Made by a program: the position numbers and the translations under genes
Assembly: GCF_003725545.1 (NCBI RefSeq)
Contig: NZ_RJLN01000014.1
Location: forward strand, 1-64,000
DNA from: Micromonospora solifontis
Lineage (GTDB): Bacteria; Actinomycetota; Actinomycetes; Mycobacteriales; Micromonosporaceae
DNA length: 64,000 nucleotides
Direction: 5' to 3'
Shown here: piece after piece, positions 33,416 to 40,682 of the stretch
Layout of the letters: every line of letters starts with the position of its first letter
Numbering within the stretch: position 1 is the first letter of the stretch
Notes under the pieces: model-generated
The model's database searches: none
What the model was told of the DNA's origin: nothing
Seen by the model: the letters and a program-made list of their open reading frames with translations, nothing else

Positions 33416-34276
33416 GTGGTGACCTCGCGGGTGGCGGTGCTGGGCCGGGGCGTCGTACCGGCCGGGGAGCCGGTGCTGCGCGGCGACGACCGGGGCGTGC
33501 TGCACGGCGACGGGCTGTTCGAGACCATGCACCTGCGCGGCGGGGAGCCATGGCTGCGCGACGCACACCTGAACCGGCTGCGCGCCGGCGCGGCGGCGAT
33601 CGAACTGGACCTGCCGCCCGCCGGCGCGCTGGTGGACCTGATCGACACGGTCCGCGCCGGGTGGCCGCCTGAGCGGGAGGGGGCGCTGCGGCTGGTCTGC
33701 ACCCGAGGCCCGGAGGGCGGCGGGCCGCCGACCGTCTACGCCACCCTGGCCGAGGTCCCGGCGGCGGCGAGGCGGGCCCGGCGGGACGGCGTGACGGTGG
33801 CCACCCTGCCGCTCGGGGTCACCGCCCGGGCCCGACCGGAGCTGGACTGGCTCCCGGTGGGCCTGAAGTCCACCTCGTACGCGGTGAACACCGCGGCCCG
33901 GCGCTGGGCGGCCCGGACCGGCGTGGACGACGTGCTGTGGGTCTCCACGGACGGGTACGTGCTGGAGGGGCCGACCGCCAACGTCGTCTGGCTCAGCGGC
34001 ACGACGCTCGGCACGGTGCCGGCGGCGGCCACCGGGATACTGCCCGGGGTGACCGCCGGCTGGCTGCTGGACCGGGCGCCCGAACTGGGCCTGCGGGCGG
34101 AGGAACGCCTGATCACCCCGCCGGAACTGCACCGCGCGGACGCCATCTGGCTGACCTCGTCCATCCGCGGCCTCGCGGAGATCAGATCCCTCGACGCCAC
34201 CCCCCGCGCCCCCTCCCCCCTGACGGCCCCCCTCCTCACCCTCCTCGGCTTCCCCCGGCCTCCGCGTCGATCATGA
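33416..34276 (+). CDS. pabC: Aminodeoxychorismate lyase-like class IV aminotransferase
   Basis: PLP-dependent class IV protein of 286 residues. Conserved segments are DRGVLHGDGLFETMHLRGGE, the Schiff-base Lys in GLKSTSYAVN, EGPTANVVW and ILPGVT. This pattern fits PabC (4-amino-4-deoxychorismate to p-aminobenzoate, folate route) better than branched-chain or D-amino acid aminotransferases, but assignment within class IV is not certain. The folate link with neighbouring ygfZ is suggestive. The GTG at 33416 follows TACCCT by eight bases. The stop codon lies inside the inverted-repeat element that starts at 34268. Confidence 0.75.
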   Translation: MVTSRVAVLGRGVVPAGEPVLRGDDRGVLHGDGLFETMHLRGGEPWLRDAHLNRLRAGAAAIELDLPPAGALVDLIDTVRAGWPPEREGALRLVCTRGPEGGGPPTVYATLAEVPAAARRARRDGVTVATLPLGVTARARPELDWLPVGLKSTSYAVNTAARRWAARTGVDDVLWVSTDGYVLEGPTANVVWLSGTTLGTVPAAATGILPGVTAGWLLDRAPELGLRAEERLITPPELHRADAIWLTSSIRGLAEIRSLDATPRAPSPLTAPLLTLLGFPRPPRRS

Positions 34277-34324
34277 AGTTAGCGGCGACGAATGTCCCAT
34301 TCGTCGCCGCTAACTTCATGATCG
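34268..34324. repeat. 55-bp inverted-repeat element (copy 2), perfect 27-bp arms
   Basis: Arms at 34268-34294 and 34298-34324 are exact complements with a 3-nt loop (TCC). The outer part CGATCATGAAGTTAGC is identical to the element at 12431. The TGA of the pabC-like gene (34274-34276) is contributed by GATCATGA of the element. It lies between convergent genes and should terminate both. Confidence 0.88.
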
Positions 34325-34365
34325 CCGGGACAGTGGAGGGGTGGGAGGGGGGTGGGGGTGGGGGG

Positions 34366-34953
34366 TTAGCCGGCTACGCGGGTTAGGCGGGCGGAGAGGT
34401 GGGGGCTCAGGGCTTGGCCCATGGCGGCCATCTCCTGGGCGTAGAGCAGGGCGCCCTCGACGATGCCGAACAGGCGGGCACCGGCGGTGACCTCCTTGGC
34501 GGTGGCCGTCCGGATCACGGCGTCCGTCGCGAACTCGATCTGGGTGCCCGTCCGCTTGCCGATGTGCAGCTCCATCACGCCCGTCGGCGTGGTCATCAGC
34601 GCTTCCAGCTCGTCGGTGACCCGGTCGCCGTCCATCACCGGGCGCCACCAGCCCACCTCACGCCCGGCCGGCCGGACCGGGCGGCTCTCCTCGTCGAGGA
34701 TCCAGGCCCGGGACTCGTAGAACAGGAACGGCCGGCCGTCGTGGCTGATCCGGATCTCCTGCGCGTAGTCGAAGTCCTCGATGGTGGGATAGCCACCCCG
34801 CCCACGCCCGCGCCACACCCCGATGTACGGCAGCAGCCCGTCCAGGCTCCGGTGCAGCTTCGGGCCGACGCGCAGGTCGTGACTCTCCTCGTACGGGTAA
34901 GGGTCGACCGGCGGCGCGTTCAGCCACGGGGGCTGGAGCGGGTTCTCGCTCAC
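34366..34953 (-). CDS. Nitrobindin-like heme-binding beta-barrel protein
   Basis: Protein of 195 residues of the nitrobindin (THAP4-like/DUF1794) family, a ten-stranded barrel. The GxWxGxG-type signature is IGVWRGRGRGGYP (about residue 43). The late His in LSPHLSARL is the expected proximal heme ligand. Homologues such as Rv2717c bind ferric heme and can isomerise peroxynitrite. The GTG start at 34953 lies 15 bp from the dispersed repeat at 34969, which forms its immediate upstream region. Confidence 0.83.
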   Translation of the reverse strand: MSENPLQPPWLNAPPVDPYPYEESHDLRVGPKLHRSLDGLLPYIGVWRGRGRGGYPTIEDFDYAQEIRISHDGRPFLFYESRAWILDEESRPVRPAGREVGWWRPVMDGDRVTDELEALMTTPTGVMELHIGKRTGTQIEFATDAVIRTATAKEVTAGARLFGIVEGALLYAQEMAAMGQALSPHLSARLTRVAG

Positions 34954-34968
34954 CGCGCCACCTTCGTT

Positions 34969-35012
34969 CGCGACTGCGGGGCTCGCAAACCCGGCTCACT
35001 CCTCACGCTCAC
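34969..35012 (-). repeat. Dispersed gene-junction repeat (minus-strand copy)
   Basis: Read on the minus strand it starts GTGAGCGTGAGGAGTGAGC and continues through GCGAGCCCCGCAGTCGCG. The copy at 48167-48211 on the plus strand differs at only a few positions. It contains a small hairpin. Here it also provides the stop codon of the 34-residue membrane protein gene. Confidence 0.8.
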
Positions 35013-35113
35013 CATTTTCCTCTCGAGATGCGAACAGCCAGGTACACCAGGCCACCGGCGAGCGCGCCGAGGCCGGCGACCAGCAGGCTGACGAACCCGA
35101 TCTCGGTAACCAT
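35009..35113 (-). CDS. 34-residue single-pass membrane protein
   Basis: Too short for usual gene finding. It encodes MVTEIGFVSLLVAGLGALAG and then GLVYLAVRISRGKW: one hydrophobic helix (about 6-29) and a positively charged C-terminus, so the tail should be cytoplasmic. Support for reality: TAGGAT ends seven bases before the ATG, the same leaderless promoter pattern as many genes here, and this -10 overlaps that of the divergent DsrE gene. The alternative start ATG 35122 would lie within the promoter. Function unknown. Confidence 0.6.
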   Translation of the reverse strand: MVTEIGFVSLLVAGLGALAGGLVYLAVRISRGKW

Positions 35114-35120
35114 CCGGGCC

Positions 35121-35130
35121 ATCCTATGCT
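35121..35130. promoter_or_regulatory. Overlapping divergent -10 elements
   Basis: The ten bases ATCCTATGCT contain TATGCT on the plus strand, seven bases before the DsrE ATG. They also contain TAGGAT on the minus strand, seven bases before the ATG of the 34-residue protein. Both transcripts would be leaderless and could not be initiated at the same time. Confidence 0.6.
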
Positions 35131-35137
35131 GGGCGGC

Positions 35138-35500
35138 ATGGCCCGCACTCTCGTCGTCAAGGCCACCGCCGGCGCCGACGCCCCGGAGCGTTGCGCGCAG
35201 GCCTTCACCGTCGCCGCCACCGCGGCCGCCGCCGGGGTCGACGTGTCGCTCTGGCTGACCGGGGAGTCGACCTGGTTCGCGCTGCCCGGGCGGGCGCAGG
35301 ACTTCGAGCTGCCGCACTCCGCGCCGCTGGCCGAGCTGCTGCACGTGATCCTGGCCACCGGAAAGGTGACGGCCTGCACCCAGTGCGCGGCCCGCCGGGA
35401 CATCGGCCAGGACGACGTCATTCCCGGCGTACGCATCGCCGGCGCGGCGGTCTTCGTCGAGGAGGCGATGGCCGAGGGGGCGCAGGCGCTGGTCTACTGA
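35138..35500 (+). CDS. DsrE/DsrF-like protein
   Basis: DsrE-fold protein of 120 residues. The N-terminal strand is RTLVVKATAGADAPERC and the second conserved region is ATGKVTACTQCAARRDIG. Cys residues in TACTQCA could act in sulfur relay, as in DsrE/TusD, although this actinobacterial branch is uncharacterised. ATG 35138 is supported by TATGCT seven bases upstream; an in-frame ATG at 35126 falls in the promoter. Confidence 0.82.
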   Translation: MARTLVVKATAGADAPERCAQAFTVAATAAAAGVDVSLWLTGESTWFALPGRAQDFELPHSAPLAELLHVILATGKVTACTQCAARRDIGQDDVIPGVRIAGAAVFVEEAMAEGAQALVY

Positions 35501-35586
35501 GGCCGCTCGCCGCGACGGAATGTTCGTTCCGGGGGCGGAGCGCCGATATTGACCCGACATTTCCGACTGCTGCCTACCATTCGGAT

Positions 35587-35970
35587 GTGGGCGAGGCGAT
35601 CGAGCGGTTCTTCGCGGCACTGCCGGCGCGTGCCCCGGCGGTGCTGCGCGGCCCGACCAGTGGCCTGCTCCAGATCGACCTGACCTGCGGCAACCGCACC
35701 GAGCACTGGTACGTGGAGTTGGCGCCCGGCACGGTCCGGGTGAGCCAGGAGCAGGCGCGCCCCGCCGACGCCGTCTTCACGGTCAGCAGCGAACTGTTCG
35801 AGGAACTGGTCACCGGCCGCGAGGCCGGCATGGCCGCGGTGCTGCGCAACGAAGCCACGTTCAGCGGCAACGTGGTGCTGTTCCTGCTCTTCCGCCGGTT
35901 CTTCCCCGACCCGCCCGGCACCCGGGACCCCCGGGAGACCGCCCGCCGACACGTCGGAAGGTCCGGATGA
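35587..35970 (+). CDS. SCP2-like sterol carrier domain protein
   Basis: Protein of 127 residues made up of one SCP2 domain (RGPTSGLLQIDLTCGNRTEH then DAVFTVSSELFEELVTGREA and GNVVLFLLFRRFF). Such domains form a hydrophobic tunnel for lipids. In small actinobacterial proteins the ligand is unknown. TACCAT lies six bases before the GTG (leaderless). The stop overlaps the start of the glycosidase gene, so the two are coupled. Confidence 0.75.
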   Translation: MGEAIERFFAALPARAPAVLRGPTSGLLQIDLTCGNRTEHWYVELAPGTVRVSQEQARPADAVFTVSSELFEELVTGREAGMAAVLRNEATFSGNVVLFLLFRRFFPDPPGTRDPRETARRHVGRSG

Positions 35971-38024
35971 TGAAGGAGCGGGTCAGCATCCTGGACGGCA
36001 ACACCTTCCTGGTCAGCGACCGACGCGGCAACATCGAGCCCTCCTTCGACTTTCCCACCGGGCTCTTCTCCTTCGACACCCGGTTCATCTCGACCTGGGT
36101 CCTCACCCTCAACGGCGAGAAGCTGCACGCCCTGTCCATCGACGACTCGCAGTCCTACCGGACGCGCTTCTTCCTGGTGCCCGGCGAGCCCACGCACTAC
36201 CTGGACGCCAAGGTCTCCCTGATCCGCAGCCGGTCGATCGGCGGCAGCTTCGACGAGGAGCTGACCTTGCTCAACCACGCGGAGCAGGAGGTCGAGTTCA
36301 GCCTTCGACTCGACATCGGCTCCGACTTCGCCGACCTGTTCGAGATCAAGCACAAGCGGCGGAAGAAGGGCCGGACCACGCCGACGGTCGGGCAGGACGA
36401 GCTCCGGCTCACCTACCGCCGGGAGGGGTTCCACCGGGAGGCGGTGATCACCACGACCGCCCCGGCCGCCATCGACGAGAGCGGCATGACCTTCCGGATC
36501 CGGATCGGGCCGCACGGCGAGTGGACCACCCGGTTGCACACCGCCACGTTCATCTACGGCGCCCGTGGCGAGGACATCCGGGCCACCCTGCCGCTGGGCG
36601 GCCACCGCTCGGTCGCGGCCATCCACGCCGAGCAGGACGAGCTGATCGCCCGCGCCCCGAAGCTCGGCTGCGACTGCCAGCCGCTGGCGGGGGCGTACCG
36701 GCGCAGCCTGAACGACCTGGCCGCCCTCCGCTACGAGTCGATCGCGCTCGGCGTACGGCTGCTCGCCGCCGGGCTGCCCTGGTTCATGACCCTGTTCGGG
36801 CGGGACAGCATCTTCACCTCGCTGCAGGTGCTGCCGTTCCTGCCCGAGCTGGTGCCGCCGACGATCCTCATGCTGGCCGCGCTCCAGGGCAGCCGGTTGG
36901 ACGACTTCCGGGACGAGGAGCCCGGCAAGATCCTGCACGAGCTGCGCTACGGCGAGACCGCCGGCTTCGGGGAGCAGCCACACTCCCCGTACTACGGCTC
37001 GGCCGACTCGACCGCGCTCTTCGTGATCCTGCTCGACGAGTACGAGCGGTGGACCGGTGACGGGAAGCTGGTCCGGTTGCTGGAGCACGAGACCCGGGCG
37101 GCGCTGGCCTGGATCGACACCTACGGGGACCTGCTCGGCACCGGCTACGTCTGGTACCTGACCCGCAACCCGGAGACCGGGCTGCAGAACCAGTGCTGGA
37201 AGGACTCCTGGGACTCGATCTCCTACTCCGACGGCCGGATGCCCGAGTTCCCCCGGGCAACCTGCGAGCTCCAGGGGTACGCGTACGACGCCAAGCTGCG
37301 CGGTGCCCGGCTGGCCCGCACCTTCTGGAACGACCCCGCCTACGCGGACCGCCTGGAACGCGAGGCGGCGGCGCTGAAGGAACGGTTCAACCGGGACTTC
37401 TGGATCCCGGAGCGGGAGTACTACGCGCTGGCCCTGGACCCCGACGGGCAGCAGGTGGACGCCCTCTCCTCGAACATCGGCCACCTGCTGTGGAGCGGCA
37501 TCGTCGACGAGTCACGGGCGGCGGCGGTCGCCCAGCACCTGCTCGGACCGCGGCTCTTCTCCGGCTGGGGGGTGCGGACCCTCGCTGACGACCAGGCCCG
37601 GTACAACCCGATCGGCTACCACGTCGGCACGGTCTGGCCGTTCGACAACTCGATCATCGCCTGGGGCCTGTGGAAGTACGGCTTCCGGGAGGAGGCCGGC
37701 CAGATCTGCTCGGCGATGCTCAACGCCTCCCGCTTCTTCCAGGGGCGGCTGCCGGAGGCGTTCGCCGGCTACGAACGCAACCTCACCGACTACCCGGTGC
37801 AGTACCCGACCGCGTGCAGCCCGCAGGCCTGGTCCGCCGGGACGCCGCTGCTGCTGCTGCGGGTGATGCTCGGCCTCGAGCCGCAGGGCGAGCATCTGAT
37901 CATCGACCCGTCGGTGCCGGACGGGATGGGCCGGGTGGAGCTGCTCGACATCCCCGGCCGCTGGGGCCGGGTGGACGCGCTGGGCCGCAGCCGTGGCCCG
38001 CACGACCACGAGCGCGACGACTGA
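35967..38024 (+). CDS. Glycogen-debranching-type amylo-alpha-1,6-glucosidase family protein
   Basis: Protein of 685 residues. The N-terminal domain (about 10-200) is the GDE N-terminal 'bis' type (FDTRFISTWVLTLNGE, SRSIGGSFDEELTL). The C-terminal part (about 270-660) is a six-hairpin alpha/alpha barrel with FGRDSIFTSLQVLPFL, WKDSWDSISYSDGR and GTVWPFDNSIIAWGL. Acidic residues in these blocks match the catalytic region of related glycoside hydrolases. Likely substrate: alpha-1,6-branched glucans or other glucosides in the cytoplasm, since there is no signal peptide. The start overlaps the SCP2-like gene. Confidence 0.85.
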   Translation: MMKERVSILDGNTFLVSDRRGNIEPSFDFPTGLFSFDTRFISTWVLTLNGEKLHALSIDDSQSYRTRFFLVPGEPTHYLDAKVSLIRSRSIGGSFDEELTLLNHAEQEVEFSLRLDIGSDFADLFEIKHKRRKKGRTTPTVGQDELRLTYRREGFHREAVITTTAPAAIDESGMTFRIRIGPHGEWTTRLHTATFIYGARGEDIRATLPLGGHRSVAAIHAEQDELIARAPKLGCDCQPLAGAYRRSLNDLAALRYESIALGVRLLAAGLPWFMTLFGRDSIFTSLQVLPFLPELVPPTILMLAALQGSRLDDFRDEEPGKILHELRYGETAGFGEQPHSPYYGSADSTALFVILLDEYERWTGDGKLVRLLEHETRAALAWIDTYGDLLGTGYVWYLTRNPETGLQNQCWKDSWDSISYSDGRMPEFPRATCELQGYAYDAKLRGARLARTFWNDPAYADRLEREAAALKERFNRDFWIPEREYYALALDPDGQQVDALSSNIGHLLWSGIVDESRAAAVAQHLLGPRLFSGWGVRTLADDQARYNPIGYHVGTVWPFDNSIIAWGLWKYGFREEAGQICSAMLNASRFFQGRLPEAFAGYERNLTDYPVQYPTACSPQAWSAGTPLLLLRVMLGLEPQGEHLIIDPSVPDGMGRVELLDIPGRWGRVDALGRSRGPHDHERDD

Positions 38025-38073
38025 TCCACCGGTCGGTGAGCCGCCGGCCGGCCTCCGGGGCAGCCGGCGCGGG

Positions 38074-38913
38074 TCAGCCGGCGCAGCCGGTGGAGGCGAC
38101 CAGGCGGAGCTTCCCGCCGGTGCTGTCGGCCAGCACGGCGACGGAGCCGACGCGGTAGGCGTACAGCTCGGGGCGGTCGACCACGACGGCGCCGAGCGGC
38201 CGGAGCGCGGCCAGCGAGGCGGGCACCGCGCCGGCGGTGACGCCGACCGTCCGGGCGAGCCCGCCCCCCGGGCAGGGAGCCGCGGCGACCTGCGCGGCGT
38301 CCGGCGGCGGCGCCTGGCCCAGCGCCCGCAGCGCCGCGGTCAGCTCCGGCCCGACGGGATGGCCGGGCAGCAGCTCGACGAGTTCGGTGTCGGCCGGGCG
38401 GCAACCGGTGGCGGCGGAGAAGCGGACCAGGCCGTCGGCCACCACCCGGCCGTCGACCGCGATGAACTCCCCCGCGTCGGCCCGCAGCCGGGGCCGGCCC
38501 GCCTCGGTGGCCACCCCGGCCCGCCAGTCGGCGGGCAGCCGCTGCGCCACCCGGTCCAGCAGGGCCCGCTCGCTCCCGACGGGCACCGGCACGTCCAGTC
38601 CCCGGGTCAGGGTCGCGCCGTCGGACAGCGGGGTGACCCGGCAGCCCCGCGCCACCCGCACCGGGGTCAGCTCCCAGGCGTCGTCGTCGAGCGCGGCCAC
38701 CAGGCGGCCCATCGCCCGGTCCACCACCGGCGCCGCCTCGCCGAGGGTGCGCTGTTCCTTCACGGTCGGCGGGTCGTGCCGCACCGACCACCAGGTCAGC
38801 CCGGCGAGCAGCACCGCCCAGACCACCGCCGCCGGCACCAGCCAGCGCCGGCCGGGCGCCGGCTGGTCGGGACGGCTCGGCGGGGCGTAGCCCGCCTGGA
38901 GGGCACCACTCAC
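38074..38913 (-). CDS. Membrane-anchored protein of unknown function
   Basis: Protein of 279 residues. A Pro-rich cytoplasmic N-terminus is followed by one membrane helix (about 25-42, WLVPAAVVWAVLLAGLTWW) and an extracytoplasmic region with several Cys (RGCRVTP, ATGCRPAD, AAPCPGG, ASTGCAG) that may form disulfides. No family was recognised. It is convergent with the glycosidase gene and may be monocistronic. Alternation of hydrophobic and Gly/Ala/Arg segments suggests a compact two-repeat domain, but this is a guess. Confidence 0.7.
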   Translation of the reverse strand: MSGALQAGYAPPSRPDQPAPGRRWLVPAAVVWAVLLAGLTWWSVRHDPPTVKEQRTLGEAAPVVDRAMGRLVAALDDDAWELTPVRVARGCRVTPLSDGATLTRGLDVPVPVGSERALLDRVAQRLPADWRAGVATEAGRPRLRADAGEFIAVDGRVVADGLVRFSAATGCRPADTELVELLPGHPVGPELTAALRALGQAPPPDAAQVAAAPCPGGGLARTVGVTAGAVPASLAALRPLGAVVVDRPELYAYRVGSVAVLADSTGGKLRLVASTGCAG

Positions 38914-38981
38914 CGGGCCATCGTGTCACGCCCGCACGACCCACCCCGCCACCCCCGCACCCCTCCGACCCGAGACGGGGC

Positions 38982-39039
38982 CTGATTCACGGAAAGAGTG
39001 GCCTCCGCAGCTCGGAAGGCCACTCTTTCCGTGAATCAG
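38982..39039. terminator. Perfect 23-bp hairpin (AAAGAGTGGCCT family)
   Basis: Arms at 38982-39004 and 39017-39039 are exact complements with a 12-nt loop. It lies between the sulfurtransferase operon and the next minus-strand gene, so it serves as terminator of that operon. The inner motif AAAGAGTGGCCTC recurs in another hairpin at 57229. Confidence 0.85.
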
Positions 39040-39116
39040 CGCGCACCGAGGGCGGGGGGAACGCCGTGGCCCGCCGCCCCCACGGGGGCGGCGGGCCACG
39101 AGCGGCAGAGCGTGGG

Positions 39117-39440
39117 TCAGGCGGCGACCGTGACGGTCACCTCGTTGATCCCGCGAGCGGCGGTGACGGCGGTGTCGCCGTTGCCGTGCCGGGAGAGCGC
39201 CCGCAGGGTCCAGTCACCGGGCGCGGCGAAAAACCGGAACTGGCCGGCCGGAGAGGTCACCACCTCGGCGGTGAACTCGCCGGTGGCGTCGAGCAGCCGG
39301 ACGTACGCGCCGGGGACGGCCTCCCCGGACTCGGCCTTGACCAGGCCGGTGATCACGGTCTCCTTCTCCAGGTCCAGGCTGGCCGGCAGCGGGGCGGCCT
39401 GGTCCGGAGCGGCGCAACCGGCGGCGGTGGGAGCAGTCAT
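39117..39440 (-). CDS. DUF1416 protein (SseC-like)
   Basis: Protein of 107 residues with a transthyretin/CarboxypepD-like beta-sandwich (ITGLVKAESGEAVPGAYVRL, SPAGQFRFFAAPGDWTLRAL). It matches DUF1416, the family of mycobacterial SseC, which lies directly downstream of the thiosulfate sulfurtransferase CysA2, as here (2-bp gap). A role in sulfur metabolism is inferred only from this conserved pairing. The early CAAP motif holds its single Cys. Confidence 0.85.
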   Translation of the reverse strand: MTAPTAAGCAAPDQAAPLPASLDLEKETVITGLVKAESGEAVPGAYVRLLDATGEFTAEVVTSPAGQFRFFAAPGDWTLRALSRHGNGDTAVTAARGINEVTVTVAA

Positions 39441-39442
39441 GA

Positions 39443-40318
39443 TCAGGCCTCCCCGACAGAGCTGTTGGGCCCGGCTTCGCCGGGCGTGTCGCCGAGCGCC
39501 ACCGGCACGCCGACCAGCGAGCCGTACTCGGTCCAGGATCCGTCGTAGTTCTTCACGTTGCGGTGGCCGAGCAGTTCCTGCAGGACGAACCAGGTGTGCG
39601 AGGAGCGCTCGCCGATCCGGCAGTAGGCGATGGTCTCCCGGCTGTCGTCCAGCCCGGCATCGGCGTAGATCTTGCGCAGCTCGTCGTCGGACTTGAAGGT
39701 GCCGTCCTCGTTGGCCGCCTTCGACCACGGGACGCTGATCGCGGTCGGCACGTGGCCGGCGCGCTGGGCCTGCTCCTGCGGCAGGTGGGCGGGGGCGAGC
39801 AGGCGGCCCGCGTACTCGTCGGGGCTGCGCACGTCGACCAGGTTCCGGGTGCCGATCGCGGCGACCACCTCGTCGCGGAAGGCGCGGATCGAGGTGTCCG
39901 GCTCCTGCGCGACGTACTGCGTCGCCGGGCGGGTCACCGCGTCGGTGACCAGCGGACGGGCGTCCAGCTCCCACTTCTTGCGGCCACCGTCGAGCAGCTT
40001 CACGTCGCGGTGTCCGTAGAGCTTGAAGTACCAGTACGCGTACGCGGCGAACCAGTTGTTGTTACCGCCGTAGAGGATGACGGTGTCGTCGTTGGCGATG
40101 CCCCGCTCGGAGAGCAGCGCCTCGAACTGGGCCTTGTTGACGAAGTCCCGGCGGACCGGGTCCTGGAGGTCGGTCCGCCAGTCCAGCTTGATCGCACCGG
40201 CGATGTGGCCGGTGTCGTAGGCCGAGGTGTCTTCGTCGACCTCGACGAAGACGACGCCCGGGGCGTCGATGTTCTTCTCGGCCCACTCGGCCGAGACGAG
40301 TGCGGTGTCGCGACTCAT
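39443..40318 (-). CDS. cysA2: Thiosulfate sulfurtransferase (rhodanese), CysA2-like
   Basis: Two-domain rhodanese of 291 residues that moves sulfane sulfur from thiosulfate to cyanide or thiol acceptors. The inactive N-terminal domain reads VDEDTSAYDTGHIAGAIKLD and LYGGNNNWFAAYAYWYFKLY. The C-terminal domain has the active-site Cys in the loop AYCRIGERSSHTWF. The sequence is strongly similar throughout to mycobacterial CysA2/CysA3. It is preceded by a 206-bp leader with a cysteine-rich ORF (40525-40602) and a palindrome, so expression is probably controlled by cysteine supply. Confidence 0.92.
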   Translation of the reverse strand: MSRDTALVSAEWAEKNIDAPGVVFVEVDEDTSAYDTGHIAGAIKLDWRTDLQDPVRRDFVNKAQFEALLSERGIANDDTVILYGGNNNWFAAYAYWYFKLYGHRDVKLLDGGRKKWELDARPLVTDAVTRPATQYVAQEPDTSIRAFRDEVVAAIGTRNLVDVRSPDEYAGRLLAPAHLPQEQAQRAGHVPTAISVPWSKAANEDGTFKSDDELRKIYADAGLDDSRETIAYCRIGERSSHTWFVLQELLGHRNVKNYDGSWTEYGSLVGVPVALGDTPGEAGPNSSVGEA

Positions 40319-40492
40319 CAGATCACTCCCTGGTGAGGATGGATGGTGAGCCTGCGCGCGGAGATTGAAGTTGGTGATTGTCGCACCACGCGCGGGACCC
40401 AGAGCTAGGAACGGATCACGGGTACGTGCGACGGCGCCGCTGCCGGGCGATCAGGGGGAAAACCGGAGGGTACGCGGACCCTGTGTGCCGGT

Positions 40493-40508
40493 GGCCGCCT
40501 AGGCGGCC
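40493..40508 (-). promoter_or_regulatory. Palindrome in the cysA2 leader (possible attenuator)
   Basis: GGCCGCCT-AGGCGGCC is a perfect 16-bp palindrome that starts 16 bp after the stop codon of the cysteine-rich leader ORF. Such a structure downstream of a leader peptide could change with ribosome stalling. The rest of the leader (40319-40490) shows no ORF or recognised riboswitch. Confidence 0.45.
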
Positions 40509-40524
40509 GAGGACAGCCCCGCCG

Positions 40525-40602
40525 TCAGATGACGGGGCGACACAGGCAGGTGGCCACGCGGCACAGGTCGACCGCGCGCCGTTTGGTGAGGAGCGTCCCC
40601 AT
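40525..40602 (-). CDS. Cysteine-rich leader peptide upstream of cysA2
   Basis: ORF of 25 codons, missed by length filters. It begins MGTLLTKRRA and ends VDLCRVATCLCRPVI, with three Cys codons within eight residues and four residues before the stop. TAGTCT ends eight bases before the ATG, so translation should start on a leaderless mRNA. Cys-codon-rich leaderless ORFs upstream of sulfur genes are known as cysteine-responsive attenuators in mycobacteria, including upstream of cysA2. Scarce charged tRNA(Cys) would stall ribosomes on the Cys codons and allow downstream expression. Role inferred by analogy; the ORF and its position are seen directly. Confidence 0.75.
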   Translation of the reverse strand: MGTLLTKRRAVDLCRVATCLCRPVI

Positions 40603-40682
40603 GAGGTGGGAGACTACCAGCCACTCCGCCCGAAGCCACCGGGCCGACCAGCATCCGGGACACCCGGCGGGCGGGTCCGGTC

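Noticed and set aside
40319-40524. Riboswitch (SAM or other sulfur-related) in the cysA2 leader
   Set aside because: No recognisable conserved core was seen; the leader ORF with its palindrome is the simpler explanation.
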